From Strigamia acuminata (taxonomy: Eukaryota; Arthropoda; Chilopoda; Geophilomorpha; Linotaeniidae): 64,000 bases of DNA. A program made the position numbers and the translations under genes. Shown here one piece after another: positions 1 to 12,300 of the stretch; position 1 is the stretch's first letter; every line of letters starts with the position of its first letter. The notes under the pieces were generated by a model. The model searched no databases. It was not told the DNA's origin and worked only from the letters and a program-made list of their open reading frames with translations. The stretch covers positions 18,345,060 to 18,409,059 of the forward strand of contig OX442314.1 of the NCBI GenBank assembly GCA_949358305.1, read 5' to 3'.

Positions 1-2877
1 TGAGTTGCCATTGACCGACCAAGAACAAAATAGTTTCATCGATTTTCTAAAGTCGTCGGACGAAAAATACGCTCAGGATATTCTTGTTATGTATTTTCTT
101 CAGAGGGGCCAGTTTCAACATGCTTTTCAGTTGAATGAAAAACTAAAGAATAGCAACTATGTAATTTTTGCAATTTGATTTTTCTAATTAAGGAGACAAT
201 TAATTAATTATTTTGTTTAGGCCGAATTGGATCCACGCAGAAAGGACCAGAATAACATACGGAACCAGATTGTCAATGGATATGTTAAAATTCTACCTAA
301 AGTTCAACAACAACTGATAACCAATTCAGCTTTTAGTCAAAATAGTATCAGCGATGAAAAAGGTTCAGCATTTAATTCATTAATATATGAAAACATTATT
401 TATCTCTATATATTTTAAATAGTTGTTGCAAGGCCCAAAGCACAGCCCTTAAGCACGCGTATTATACCGAGTCAAATGGAAGTGGTTTCACAAGCGACTT
501 TAATCGAGGCTGTCTTGGAAAAAATTAATGAAACTACAGTGGAAAATGTTGACGATGCGAGTCCTTTAAGCGAACAAGAAAGAAGAAAGTTTAGTTTTGA
601 AAGCAAAGAACAAGCGATGCCATTTTTGTGTACACCCATTACACCAAAAAGAGCCAGTCGAAGGTAAATTTGAAATTTAATGTAGCCTACGTATAATTTA
701 ATTACCTTATACCATACATTTATTTTTAATTTTTAGGGATCTGAATGAAGTGTTCTATCCTACTGTCACTGAAACGACTGAGTTATCGTCCGAATTGTTG
801 GGCTCACCATCGAAAAGATCACGATTTATTGACATCAGTCCGCCCTCGAGGAAGCATACTTTAAAACTCATCAATGCTGAACTAACCTCACTGCTACAAA
901 TGCCGCCATTGAGACGAAAAATACCGCAAAGATCACCTATACCCTCGACAAGTGAAATGTCGTCGTCTTTCATAACTCCACAATCTATTTTGAAAATTCG
1001 ACATATGACGCAAACAAGTGCTCAAAGCAGTCCTTCGCTACAAGCCGATCCCAGGGATGTAGAGATGGATTCGGAACCATCACCGAGCAAAAGTGACGTG
1101 CTAGTTCTAGTTGAGAATCAAAAACCCATATCGCCGACAGCAAAACAACTAAGGTTTGCAGAGCCGGAATCGCCGGAGGAAACTTCACAAGAGATAAAGT
1201 ATAATATATTTAGATAAGAGTTGTTCATCTCGTGTTTAATGAATTATTTGATTTATTTTAGTGTGTCAGTTGAAGCGGAAATAATTCTTTCATCACCACT
1301 AGAAGCAAGAGCGAGAAGGCCTTTGCATTCCATTGATTCGCCAACAGATTCTACGAATCTGACGCCTTCGAAGGAAGAATCAGAATTTTCTTTTAGTGCT
1401 CCTTTAGAGACCGGTCCTATCGCGATATCGAAAGTCAGGTCTGTCGAGGTCACTCCGCCCAAATCTCAGTCGGAAACTTCTCTCGACCAGTCGGACGAAG
1501 AGATGGACGAAGCCATGTCAACTTGCACGGCAGATGGTATGAGCCCATGTTTTTGACTTTGTAATCAAAACAAAATGTATTTGGTTGAAAATTGTATTTC
1601 TTCCTTTCTTTCTTTCGTTTTATCTTTCGTTTTAATTTTATTTTCAATTTTTTTGTAATGCAGATTACTTGGAATTAAATTTCGATGCATCTGATTCAGT
1701 GTCCATTACTGACGTACACGAAGATGAATACGATGTAAAACGCTCCAACACCAGATTATCGACTGGCAGTAGCGTTGCATCGTGGCATTCAACATCGTCT
1801 ACCGTTGCGGCACATCCCGACGAAAGGTCCCGTTCGACTACACCTTCTTGGATCATGGAGATTATGGAAAGGGAACCGACTTTTGGACTTGTTGAAAGTG
1901 TTAAAACAGCTCAAGAGGAGGCGGAGAAAATAACGTCGAGTTTTTCGGATGAGCCGTCAGAAACGGTTCACGAAAGGACGCTTGTGTTTGAAGAATTAAG
2001 TGCGACCACAGTACAATCGGAATTAGTTGATGAAAGTACAGATCCGCCAGTTGCAGTTGAAAAACCCAGCGCGAAAAAGAAATCAGCGACTAAACCACCA
2101 AAAAGTAGAGCGAGATCTGAGAGGAGAACATCGTTGCGATTATCCGCAAAGAAAAACCCGACGGAATTGGATGTGGGAGATCTAGATAAAGTGAAGAGAG
2201 CTTTAAATATGGACGAAGGAGAGTCGCCAAAATCACGACCGCGAAGACCAAGGTCAAAACTTAGTGTCATCAGTGAAAGTTCGCAGTCTTCTGCGTGTTC
2301 TACACCCGTTAAAGGAGAAAAACAGAAAAAAAGTAATTTGAATTTTATGTTTTTGGTGAATGTTTATTGATAAAATGATTTTGCAGCTCGAAAAAGCAAG
2401 AAGGGAATCGCTTTAGAGCAAATCGAATTCTCGTTTTCGGAACCCGACGTTTTGCCGACAGCAGAACTTGCACCTTTGGAAGAATTTGATACTACCCCGA
2501 CGAATGAAGTGAAACCGTTTATTTTTTCACCGCCGTTAACAAGGTCCAAAAGTAAAAAGGTAAAACCGAAAGTCGAAGCATCAACGTCTGCCAAAAGTGA
2601 AAAACGTTCTCCTACACGAGCATCTGCAAAGAAGGGCGCAAGGTGATTATATTTGAATAAGCAAAACTAGTTTATTTAATATATTGACTGAAGTGTGTAC
2701 TCATGTTTTAATTCTGTTGACAGGGTTCGGAAGCATCATTCGCCAGAAGTTTTAATTAGTAACAGCCCGATTAACTTCATTTCTCCAGCGCCAACTTCTG
2801 GTCTAGTGTATTCATTAAGGAGTAAAGATATTGGAAAAGTTAAAAGAACAAAAGCGGCCGTGAAATTACAGAAATGA
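1..2877 (+). CDS. AHCTF1: ELYS/AHCTF1-like nucleoporin, C-terminal part (5' end outside window)
   Basis: This is the 3' part of a larger gene. Exons: 1-160, 221-362, 423-663, 737-1198, 1262-1536, 1664-2332, 2387-2642 and 2724-2877, joined by introns of 54-127 bp. The join gives about 785 residues with no internal stop and ends in TGA at 2875. The first residues (LPLTDQEQ, then DILVMYFLQRGQF, then LKNSNY and RNQIVNGYVKILPKVQ) look like the helical ELYS region. They are followed by PFLCTPITPKR and a long Ser/Pro/Lys-rich disordered tail with basic patches such as SLRLSAKK and SRPRRPRS. In animals ELYS binds chromatin and recruits the Nup107-160 complex to build nuclear pores after mitosis. A basic low-complexity tail fits that role. 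The identification rests on the first two or three exons and the overall layout, because the tail itself is not diagnostic. Another disordered nuclear protein is the main alternative. Confidence 0.68.
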
Positions 2878-3254
2878 ATGACATTATCTTATTTTTCTTC
2901 CTCAAGAACTTTTTAATATCATTTTAAATTGTATTTTAAGCTAATTATGTAAAATTATTAAAAAAGAAAAAAAAAGTAGTACTTTTATTAATAAAATTAA
3001 AACTGTAAATCGCAAATTATTTCGTTATTTTATTTTGTTATGATCATAGATATTGAGCTTCGTATTGATCTCGCTCTAGCCATATTGGGTTTGTAATGCC
3101 ACCTATGGGGTTTTCAGTGTATTAAAATCGAGAAAGCGCGATAGGTTTACCTAGTATGGCGGAGCGGTTAATTTTTTCGTTCGGGTCGTCTGTAATTATT
3201 CCAACTAACCCTCGATTGAAATAATATACTTGAATAAATTAAACTTGAAATTTG
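2878..3254. other. ELYS 3' UTR and OPA1 upstream region
   Basis: This spacer lies between the ELYS-like stop codon and the first possible OPA1 start. A polyadenylation signal AATAAA is at about 2990-2995. Around 3155 there is an ATGGCGG motif (YY1-like), common near TATA-less housekeeping promoters. No coding potential was seen. Confidence 0.5.
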
Positions 3255-3292
3255 ATGGAAAAGACTGTAGTTATAGCAGCTGGTCGGTTTGG
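3255..3292 (+). CDS. OPA1: Possible alternative first coding exon of OPA1
   Basis: An ATG at 3255 opens 12 codons plus two bases, then a GT donor at 3293. A pyrimidine-rich tract ending CTTCTTCCAG at 3401-3410 is a good acceptor. Joining 3292 to 3411 keeps the frame of the main first exon and gives an N-terminus beginning MEKTVVIAAGRFG. If this is used, the ATG at 3391 lies inside the intron and is spurious. A second GT at 3297 would place an in-frame TAG in the exon. Confidence 0.4.
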
Positions 3293-3390
3293 GTAGGTAA
3301 AACGTATAAATGAACCATCTGCTTCGTTTATACCGCTAAAATAGAATACTTTTCCAAAAAGGAAAACTAGAAACACTTACCCTTCTTTAA

Positions 3391-6300
3391 ATGTTTTTTT
3401 CTTCTTCCAGAGCTTGTGCTCGCCGTTGTTCAGTTCTGCGATACCGTAGTCAGCCAAATGTACGATGTTTTGTTACGTTATTAAGAGTGCCGAAATCTTC
3501 TCTCCTGACAGAATACCGTAGTTCTGAGAGATTAAAAGGGCTAATAGCTGCAAATCCATCACTTGTAATTCCTCGGCGGCAATTTGTTGTCGGTGTGTTA
3601 ACGAGAGTTGTACGACATGCGCTTAAAATCAGGTATCTTGTTCTTGGAACGGCTGTTGGAGGTGGAATGTCTCTCCACCGGGTAAGCCATTTATTAATTT
3701 ATGATAATTTATAATTTTTGTATGTTTGATTGATCGTACACGTTTTACTTGTAGAAATTCGATGAATGGAAAGACGCCTTTCCTGATTTTAGTTGGCTGG
3801 ATGACCTTATGCCTCCAGCTGAAAAAGTAAACGAGTTTAGAAATTCTTTATTGACGTTTAAAGACAAAATCGCTGACTCACTTTCATTACCAGAAATAGG
3901 TAAGATGCTAAATTGTTGTAAAAATACTTTACTTAGGTTGATATTTTGAATTAGAAACAAGTTGGATCAATGACGGGATTCTTGTTGCTGGCAACAAACT
4001 TCGAGACCTGGGAAAGTGGTTTGACGAAACTGCGAGAGTGGCTGATGCCGAACTTAGCAAATGGGAGCAAAGTATAAACTTTAATTTGTTTATTAGAACT
4101 GAGGCCTTTTTTATTTTATGTTGCTTTTATTTTACTTATATTTTGAAACTGCCTCTTCTTCCCAGGTTGTCTAATTGTAAAGGGATTGTTCTCCAGACTT
4201 ACTACTACAGCACTAGGTGTGTAGAATGCAAATCAAAAACCGCAATAACAATTCTCAACTAACAACATTTTTCTGTTCTATAATAATAACGTGCAACTTG
4301 TTTGTGTTTGTTTTAGAATAAAAATTGTTTAATGCTTATAAACATGCAGAAATTCTATTTAATTTGGTATCTTTGCGTGTTTATGAGTTAAAATGAAGTC
4401 TCGTTGTATTCTCCACACTTTCCAACTTGTAGCTTTGTTCTGTTTCTAATGATAGCTCAAAGGTGTAAAAAAAAATTAATTTCTATTTTTTAATTTAATT
4501 TTTTTGTTTCGTTGATAGATTCTACTCAGGACTTGGCAATGAGTGCGATTAGTTTTCATACCGTCAACCCCGACGAAGCGAAATCTCCGCGACAGTCGAT
4601 GGAAAAGGAACGTGTTGAAAAACTACAAAATGAGCTTATCCACGTGCAGTTAAAATACCAGAGAGAAATCGAACGATTGGAAAAAGAAAATAAAGAACTG
4701 CGCAAGCAGCTGATGTTGAAAACTGAAAGAATGATGCTGACCAAACGCAAAGTGAAGGTCGAAACAATATTTGAACTGATGAATTAATTTCTTTACCTCG
4801 TTTAAATATATGTTTAGAAATCGTTGATAGACTTGTATTCCGACGTCCTGGACGAACTGAGCGACTACGATTCCAGTTATAACACTCAGGATCACTTGCC
4901 CAGAGTAAATAAAAGTAGAATTTTAATTTATAATTTATTAAATACTTTAATTATTTTTCCAGGTTGTTGTGGTTGGAGATCAGAGCTCAGGAAAAACAAG
5001 TGTCTTAGAAATGATTGCCCAAGCAAGAATATTTCCCAGGGGTTCCGGGGAGATGATGACCAGGGCGCCGGTTAAGGTCACATTGAGTGAAGGTCCGTAT
5101 CACGTGGCACAGTTTAAGGACAGTTCGCGGGAGTTTGATTTAAGCAAAGAGTCGGAGGTAAAATGGATTTTATCAGCTGAAAGGTTGGAATTTGAGAGTT
5201 TTGTCTTTTAGTTGGCTGATCTTCGTAAGGAAGTTGAATTAAGAATGAAAAATAGTGTGGCCAAGGGTAAGACTGTCAGCTCAGAAGTGATTTCCATGAC
5301 TGTTAAAGGACCAGGATTACATAGGATAGTTTTGGTGGATTTGCCAGGAATAATTAGTGTAATTTACTTATTTTTAAAATTAAAATTGTGGATTTTAGAG
5401 GTTTATTTCTGATTTTGTAGACGGTCACAACAGAAATGGCCACTGATACTCGTGAAGCAATTCGGCTGATGAGTCAACAGTACATGAGCAATCCGAATGC
5501 CATTATTTTATGCATTCAAGGTTACAATATTTAAAAAATAAATTATTTTCCGTTATTTATTCGATTCTTTTTAAAACAGATGGATCTGTTGATGCTGAGA
5601 GAAGCAATGTGACTGATCTAGTAAATCACATGGATCCTCAGGGGAAAAGGACTATTTTTGTTTTGACAAAAGTAGATTTAGCCGAGGAAAATTTATCCAA
5701 CCCAGAAAGAGTTAGTTATGAATTATAAATGGAAATAATAATGATAATAATAATATATATATTTTTAAAATTTAGATTAGAAAGATTCTTGAAGGCACTT
5801 TATTCCCCATGAAGGCACTTGGATACTTTGCCGTTGTTACTGGTCGTGGAAATAAAGAGGACAGTATATCGTCTATAAAAGATTACGAAGAGCGCTTTTT
5901 TCGTACTTCAAAGCTATTTAGGACGGGGGTGTTAAGTGCGACGCAAATGACAACGCAAAACCTAAGCTTGGCTGTTGCCGAATGCTTTTGGAAAATGGTC
6001 AAAGAATCGGTGGAACAACAAGCTGATGCTTTTAAAGGTATTTTTATTTTTTATTTTTGTGACAATAGAAAAATAAAATATATTTTTATATGGTTAATTT
6101 CATGATTACAGCGACTAGATTTAACTTGGAAACTGAGTGGAAAAATAATTTCCCACGATTGCGAGAATTGGATCGTGATGAATTATTTGAGAAAGCACGC
6201 GGTGAAATTTTGGACGAGGTTGTCAACTTGAGTCAAGTGACCCCCCAACAATGGGAGAGCGCTTTGTCGAAGAAATTGTGGGAAAAAATGGCCGTTCATG

Positions 6301-9300
6301 TTTTTGAAAATATTTACCTTCCTGCTGCACAAACTGATAGTTCAGGGTAAGATTTTAAACAAAATGGAAAAAAAATACTTTTAACTGATTAAATTTTTTC
6401 TAGCACTTTTAATACGACTGTGGATATAAAACTTAAACAATGGGCTGAAAATACTCTACCGAAGAAATGCGTAGATGTTGGATGGGAAACATTGCAAGAG
6501 GAGTTCCGTCATTTCATGGAGCAGTCAAAGCAATCTAAAGATCACGATAATATATTCGATAATTTAAAAGCTTCTGTAGTTGATGATGCCATGCGCAAAC
6601 ATCACTGGGAGAGCAGAGCTTGGGATATGTTGGTAATTGAATTGTATTTTTTCTTTTTAAATAAGAGAAATTAATTCTGCTATATTTTAAAGCGTGTGAT
6701 TCAATTAAATACACTCGAAGATCGTGCTGTTCATGACAGAAATCAATGGGACCAGGCTGTAAAGTTCCTCGAGAATAGTTTATACGAGAAAAGCAATACG
6801 AGTTAGTTATTTAAATTAATTAATTTTATTATATATTTATTCTTATTTTTTTTTAAACAGCTGAATTGAATCTGAATGAGATGGTTGGACCTTCGGCTTA
6901 CGATAGATGGGTTAAATGGAAATACCCAACGGAAGATGAAAGGCAACGCAGAGCAGCCAAAGATGAATTGGAGACACTTTTGCACTTTGATTATGTGTGT
7001 ATCACTAATTTCGAATGACTGCATTTAAACCAATTAATTATTATATTTTTTTATTTCTATAGAACCATAAACCCGCTTTGGCGATGGATGAGTTAACAGC
7101 TATTCGTAAAAATTTACAAAACCGCGGCATTGATGTGGACAATGAAATGGTAATGAATTACTATACTTTACACGTTCAGAATTTGAAACCTATCACACAT
7201 AGATTCGGCAAACTTGGCATTTTGTATATCGACGACATTTTCTGAGAAAATCTTTAGCCAAAGCGACCGATTGTAAACGCGGTTTTTACGTGTACCAACA
7301 AGGAATGGAAACTGAGGCGAGAAAATTAAAGTTTTAAAAAAAAAAATGTGCTAAATAATAATATATTTAATTAAATTTAATCCAGATGGAATGCAATGAT
7401 GTTGTTCTATTCTGGCGGATCCAACGAATGCTACAAATTACCAGCAATGCGCTTCGCCAACAACTAATGAACACTGAAGGCAGGCGACTGGAAAAGGAAA
7501 TTAAAGAAGTTCTCGAAGATTACAGTCAAGACCAGGAAAAGAAAATGCAACTGTTAACCGGCAGAAGGGTCGTGCTAGCGGAAGAACTAAGTTAGTAATA
7601 TTTTTTTTCATTACTAAACCCAAAAGTGCACAACAAAAAGGATTGATAACTCAAGGGTTTTGTTTGGTAAAAGATTTCAACCTTTTGTTGACGAATGCGT
7701 ATGTGACCTCGGGTTGGCCTGTTTAATCTCGGTGACAAACAAGGGTCGGTGTATCCCTCTGTGTAAATAAACACTGAAGGTAGAAGTTTGCAAAACAGAT
7801 CTTTTCTTAGCCGGCTAACCCACGTGGCTAAAAGTAGAACCGTTTTCCCCATAAAGTGATGATGCAAATACCGACCGTCATTTGTTGTTACCGACTGATT
7901 TGTTCCACTAATAAGGCAAGGTTGAGTGCGATCGAGGTGAACAACCTTCCTCATTGACTTACCGTGCAGGTGGATGCAGCGGGGGTGGCGGAGAGGAGTG
8001 AGGATGACGCAGCAACGCCATCCTCACACTCACCTATCCTTAAGGCAACAGGAACGACTATTGTTCTGTCTTGAACAACCCTCAAGTCTTGTCCATCTTG
8101 AAATCTAAGCCTTTTCTTTCCTCGTTTGCTTTCTTTGTCTGTTTTTTTTTATATATCCTTCCTCACCCCATTCCTTTTGCAAACAGTTATTTTTTTTTAA
8201 CCTGATCATCTTCCCTTTTTTTACGTCAAATAATCCCTCACCCCTTCTGTCCCTCTTTCGTGACTCTTCCAGATTTTTTCATTCCAGTCTTTTCTTTGTA
8301 GTTCTTTCTTATCCCCTTCTTGTTTGGTCATCTTGCGGGGAGTGTTTTGTTGCCCTTTAGTTCCACCGGAGTGAAGAAGATCCCAGGGAGAAAAAAATTT
8401 AAGGGATTGGGGGAGGGGTTGTTGAAGTAGGCTGCCATTCTGCATGTTAATCATCTGCCAACTAGTGACTTTGACAGACATTAGATGTTGGGAGTGTGTA
8501 CTAGTCCTTTGGACACACTTTTTTTCCTTCTCGCATCTTCTTTTCAACTCTTAAGCCACTCGAGTTTTTGTCCCGCGTTGAAAGCGCCATACATTTTATT
8601 TTTTTGTCAAATGAACAAGTTGTAGCTAATGAATTCCCGTTACGTGTCAGACAGCCTTGACTGTGAATAATTAAAAATAAAATAAAATACCGTATTTTAT
8701 CGATTAAGAGCCGCGGCTATTATTCAAAGCTGCAATTTTTGTCAGCAATTACAACTTCGGTTTGTTACATTTGTTTAATGGAACAAACGAAGCGGACGCT
8801 CATCGTTGGAGAGGTTAAATACGGAAACAATACCGTACTTTTGCAAAAATACGGTATTCTTGGTGTCTCAGCCGCGGCTACTATTCGAGGGCGGCTACAA
8901 CCGACTCTTAATCGGTAAAATACTGTATATTTTTGTATATAATTTTGGTATAATTGGAAAATTGTCTATTTTATTTAGCGAGTCGAAAATGCGTTATTTG
9001 CTTGACTGCCTATTTTAATCAAGGTTTGAAGGTCAAGTTATTGGTCTCATGCATTTGTTTTTACAACGGATTTACCGCCAGCTGTAAGTACATGCTTAGA
9101 GACCTGTGCTGCTTCACCCCATCAACCCGACCCTTGACCCAAATCGTGAGCCGGAAAAGTTCCCCGGGTTTTTTTTAATACCCTTTTCCTTATTTATTTA
9201 TTTATTCCTCTCGCGAGAAGCGACCCCCGTGCATCGCCGCGCTAGTAAACTCGGATTATCATAAATTCACGTCTCCGTCTTCATTATTTGGCACTCGCGC

Positions 9301-12300
9301 GCATGTGTTATCATTTGACACCATCTTGTAAGTAAAGGGCTGCCTTCGGCTCGACAACGTTGCTGAAGAATTGGACTAGGTTCCATAGACCATATACGTC
9401 GTTAGTCACTCTTTTGACTAAGGTTGGAGGTTGTTGATGAAAGGTAGATACGGGCAGTGCGACGAGACAACAGTGACAGTCGTGTTTACTTCGTACAACA
9501 CTTTGACTCCCGCCCTAATGGTACGGATGGGCGCCCATGCATGAGGTGAGACTGGAGCTATATTTGGGGGGTGACCTGTGTCCGTCTCTGGGGTCAGCCT
9601 CAACTCCTCCTTTGGGCTTTTGTGTCCGTTCTTGTGGTGGACGCCCAACCTTATAGGTGCTTGGTCTGTCAAGCTCGGTGTGTGGCCATCAAGCAGTAGA
9701 CCCTTTTCCTCCTGACTCTTGTGTTTACGGTTCTTCACTTTGGGTACCTCCCCGTGGCGATGTCCACTTGTCTGTCCACCTGGAGTTGGACTTTAGATTT
9801 CCAATAGCGTACTTGACAGTTCCTCACCTCTTTGAGTCTTTGTCAGTCCACTTCTATTAACTCGCTTTTGATTTTTCCTCTCTTTTCTTAGTGCAGAGAT
9901 GTGCTGAAGTGATGGCTTGCCAATGGGTCAGGGAATTTTCGCCGGTGTTTTTTCCTTTCTTTTGGTGGTTTTTTGATAAATTAACGCTTGATAGGCATTT
10001 GTAGTTGGTAATTAATTGTATTGATGAGATTGTTTTGTGGAAATTATTATGAAAATAACAGTTTAGTTTTGGACACGTTTTAGACAAAAGGAAAATCCAA
10101 AATTTACTTCTAATTTATCGAAGTGGCTATGTTCATGTCTGACATAAACGTATTATTTTCATGACTCGCTGTGATTGGTTGAGAGATGCATTGAGATATA
10201 TTGATGAAAATACTCAGTTGCTATGTTGCTATGTTGCTAAAAACTAATAAGGTTAGGTTTAGGGGGCTGTGAGGATCAAGATAAAACCTCGAAAACATCG
10301 CTTTGAGAAAACGTGCGTGGAGGAAACGAACCGACATCATTAGATCTCAATCAATCACAGCATTTTATTAAAATAATACGTTCATGTCGGACACGAATAT
10401 AGCCACTGACTGTAATTTAAGCCAAGCAAAATCTAATTCGCCTAAATTCTTCGACAAACATATCTCAAAATCTAAAATTTCTAAGAAAACATTTTTCTGG
10501 AAGGTTATTACGATTTTCTGGAGGAAAAAAATCCTTTAGAAAAAACTATCCAAATCAGTCTTTTCCTGTTTGTGTGGTCAGTCACTTGCAATTGCACACT
10601 CAGGAGATGACAGATGCTTTTTTTCTCCCTCTGAGGATGAAGAGGGACGTGAAGAGAGAGACGAGTGGGCTATTAGGACTTAGGCATGAAAGGGCTGGTT
10701 GACGTAGAGGGTTAAAAACTAAAAACAAACTAAACTTATTTTTACTCTGGAAAATGATTATATTTCCATTCGACCAACCAACTGTCGACTTCCTACGGCT
10801 CAAGATTGATATTCCGTCTAAAAAAAAAAAACTAAAACCTCCAGATCATCAAACTTCGTCAGCAAGCTGTCGACGTTCTGAGAACGTTCTCGTAAATTTT
10901 CCCATCTCTCGTTAAGTTGTACACCGACACCACACACAGACAATCTCATTGATTTCTTTGAGTAATAGATGGACATGGCTAAAACCACTGGTCGCCCCGT
11001 CTGTAATTATTGGTCATAATCAAGCCGCTTGATTGGTACCTGCCATTAGATTTTTTTCCAGTTTTCGGTGAATGCCAGTGCGTGGCTTTGGTTGCCCGTA
11101 GCACTTTTCTCTTTGTGGCACTTTTTCTATGGACCCTCGAGCCTAATGCGGAACGTGCCCACCCTTGAAATGGATCTGCCACCCCTTCTCTTCCCCTCAT
11201 CATCTCTTTCTCGTTGAACCCTCCAAATTAAAAGGTGAGAAAGAAAGGTTAGGCGAGCAATAAAATTGAATTCGTTTGCTGCTATCAATTTTTTCTTGCC
11301 TTTATTATCGTTATTAAATATTTCTCGACTGACCTTCTTATGTGTGTTGGTAATAGCGATTTAGACACCTTGTTATTGGGAATAGGAAGTTTGAAAGTTA
11401 TGATGGAAGTGTGTTGTTTGGTTGGAGAGATACTCGTGTGTTTGTGCGTGTATTGCACCTGCGAATGTAAAAGGTGAAAAGTTGAAGTTGCTTTTAGGTT
11501 TCGAGATTCTTGACGTCTGACATTTTCCTTTAACACGTTTCTTGAGTGTTTTTTTTTTCTTTCGTTTTTAAATACTTTTTTTTTTGGATTGAATTTAATA
11601 AATTGTGTCTGGACATAGCGCTAACCACTGTGAATATAAATTAAACACCTGAGTTTTGACCCCCTTGTAAATTGATTGTCACGGATTTCAAGTTTCAAGG
11701 AAATGAAAAAAGGAATTCTCTGCTTGATCTTTGTGCAGTAAGTGCAGAGGACGAGGAGATGATTATTTACCGTGTATTAAATTACGAAAGTATTTTATTT
11801 CGTGTGGAAATGTTTATCTAGGACGTTTTTGAGAAAATGAGGTTAGTGTTTACGTCATTTTTTGTTGTGAAGGAATTAATTGAGATTGAAAATTGAGCTG
11901 AAATATGTTTTATCTATTTTTTTTAATAGCATTTATTACTCCGTATTATTTTTTATGTAAAACAATTGAAAAGTTTTAATTGTAAATATATATACAAGTG
12001 AGAAGCATAAGTTTGGAAACTTGGCTGAATTCAAAAATTTGAGTTTAGTTAGTTTGTGATTATGAGAAAACAAACAATCAAAGGATATTAAGCTTATAAC
12101 ATTTTATTAATGTAGCATAGAGCTTTCCAAAAAGCTAAATGATTTCAAAAAAATCAAATAAATAACAGAAATATGTTGAATTGTATTCACCCCCTGGTGA
12201 AGCAGAAGTCTGGAAACTCGCTCTATCTGTTGCATAAGTTTAGAAACTTGAGTGATTTCCCATGTAAACTCATTTGTATAATTTCACAAAAGCAAGAAAA

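Noticed and set aside
8221..8547. 108-codon minus-strand frame in the OPA1 intron
   Set aside because: Low-complexity, Lys/Glu/Gln-rich and without recognisable motif or splice signals.
9418..9860. Overlapping open frames on both strands near 9.4-9.9 kb
   Set aside because: No family resemblance; a GC-richer patch gives longer chance frames.
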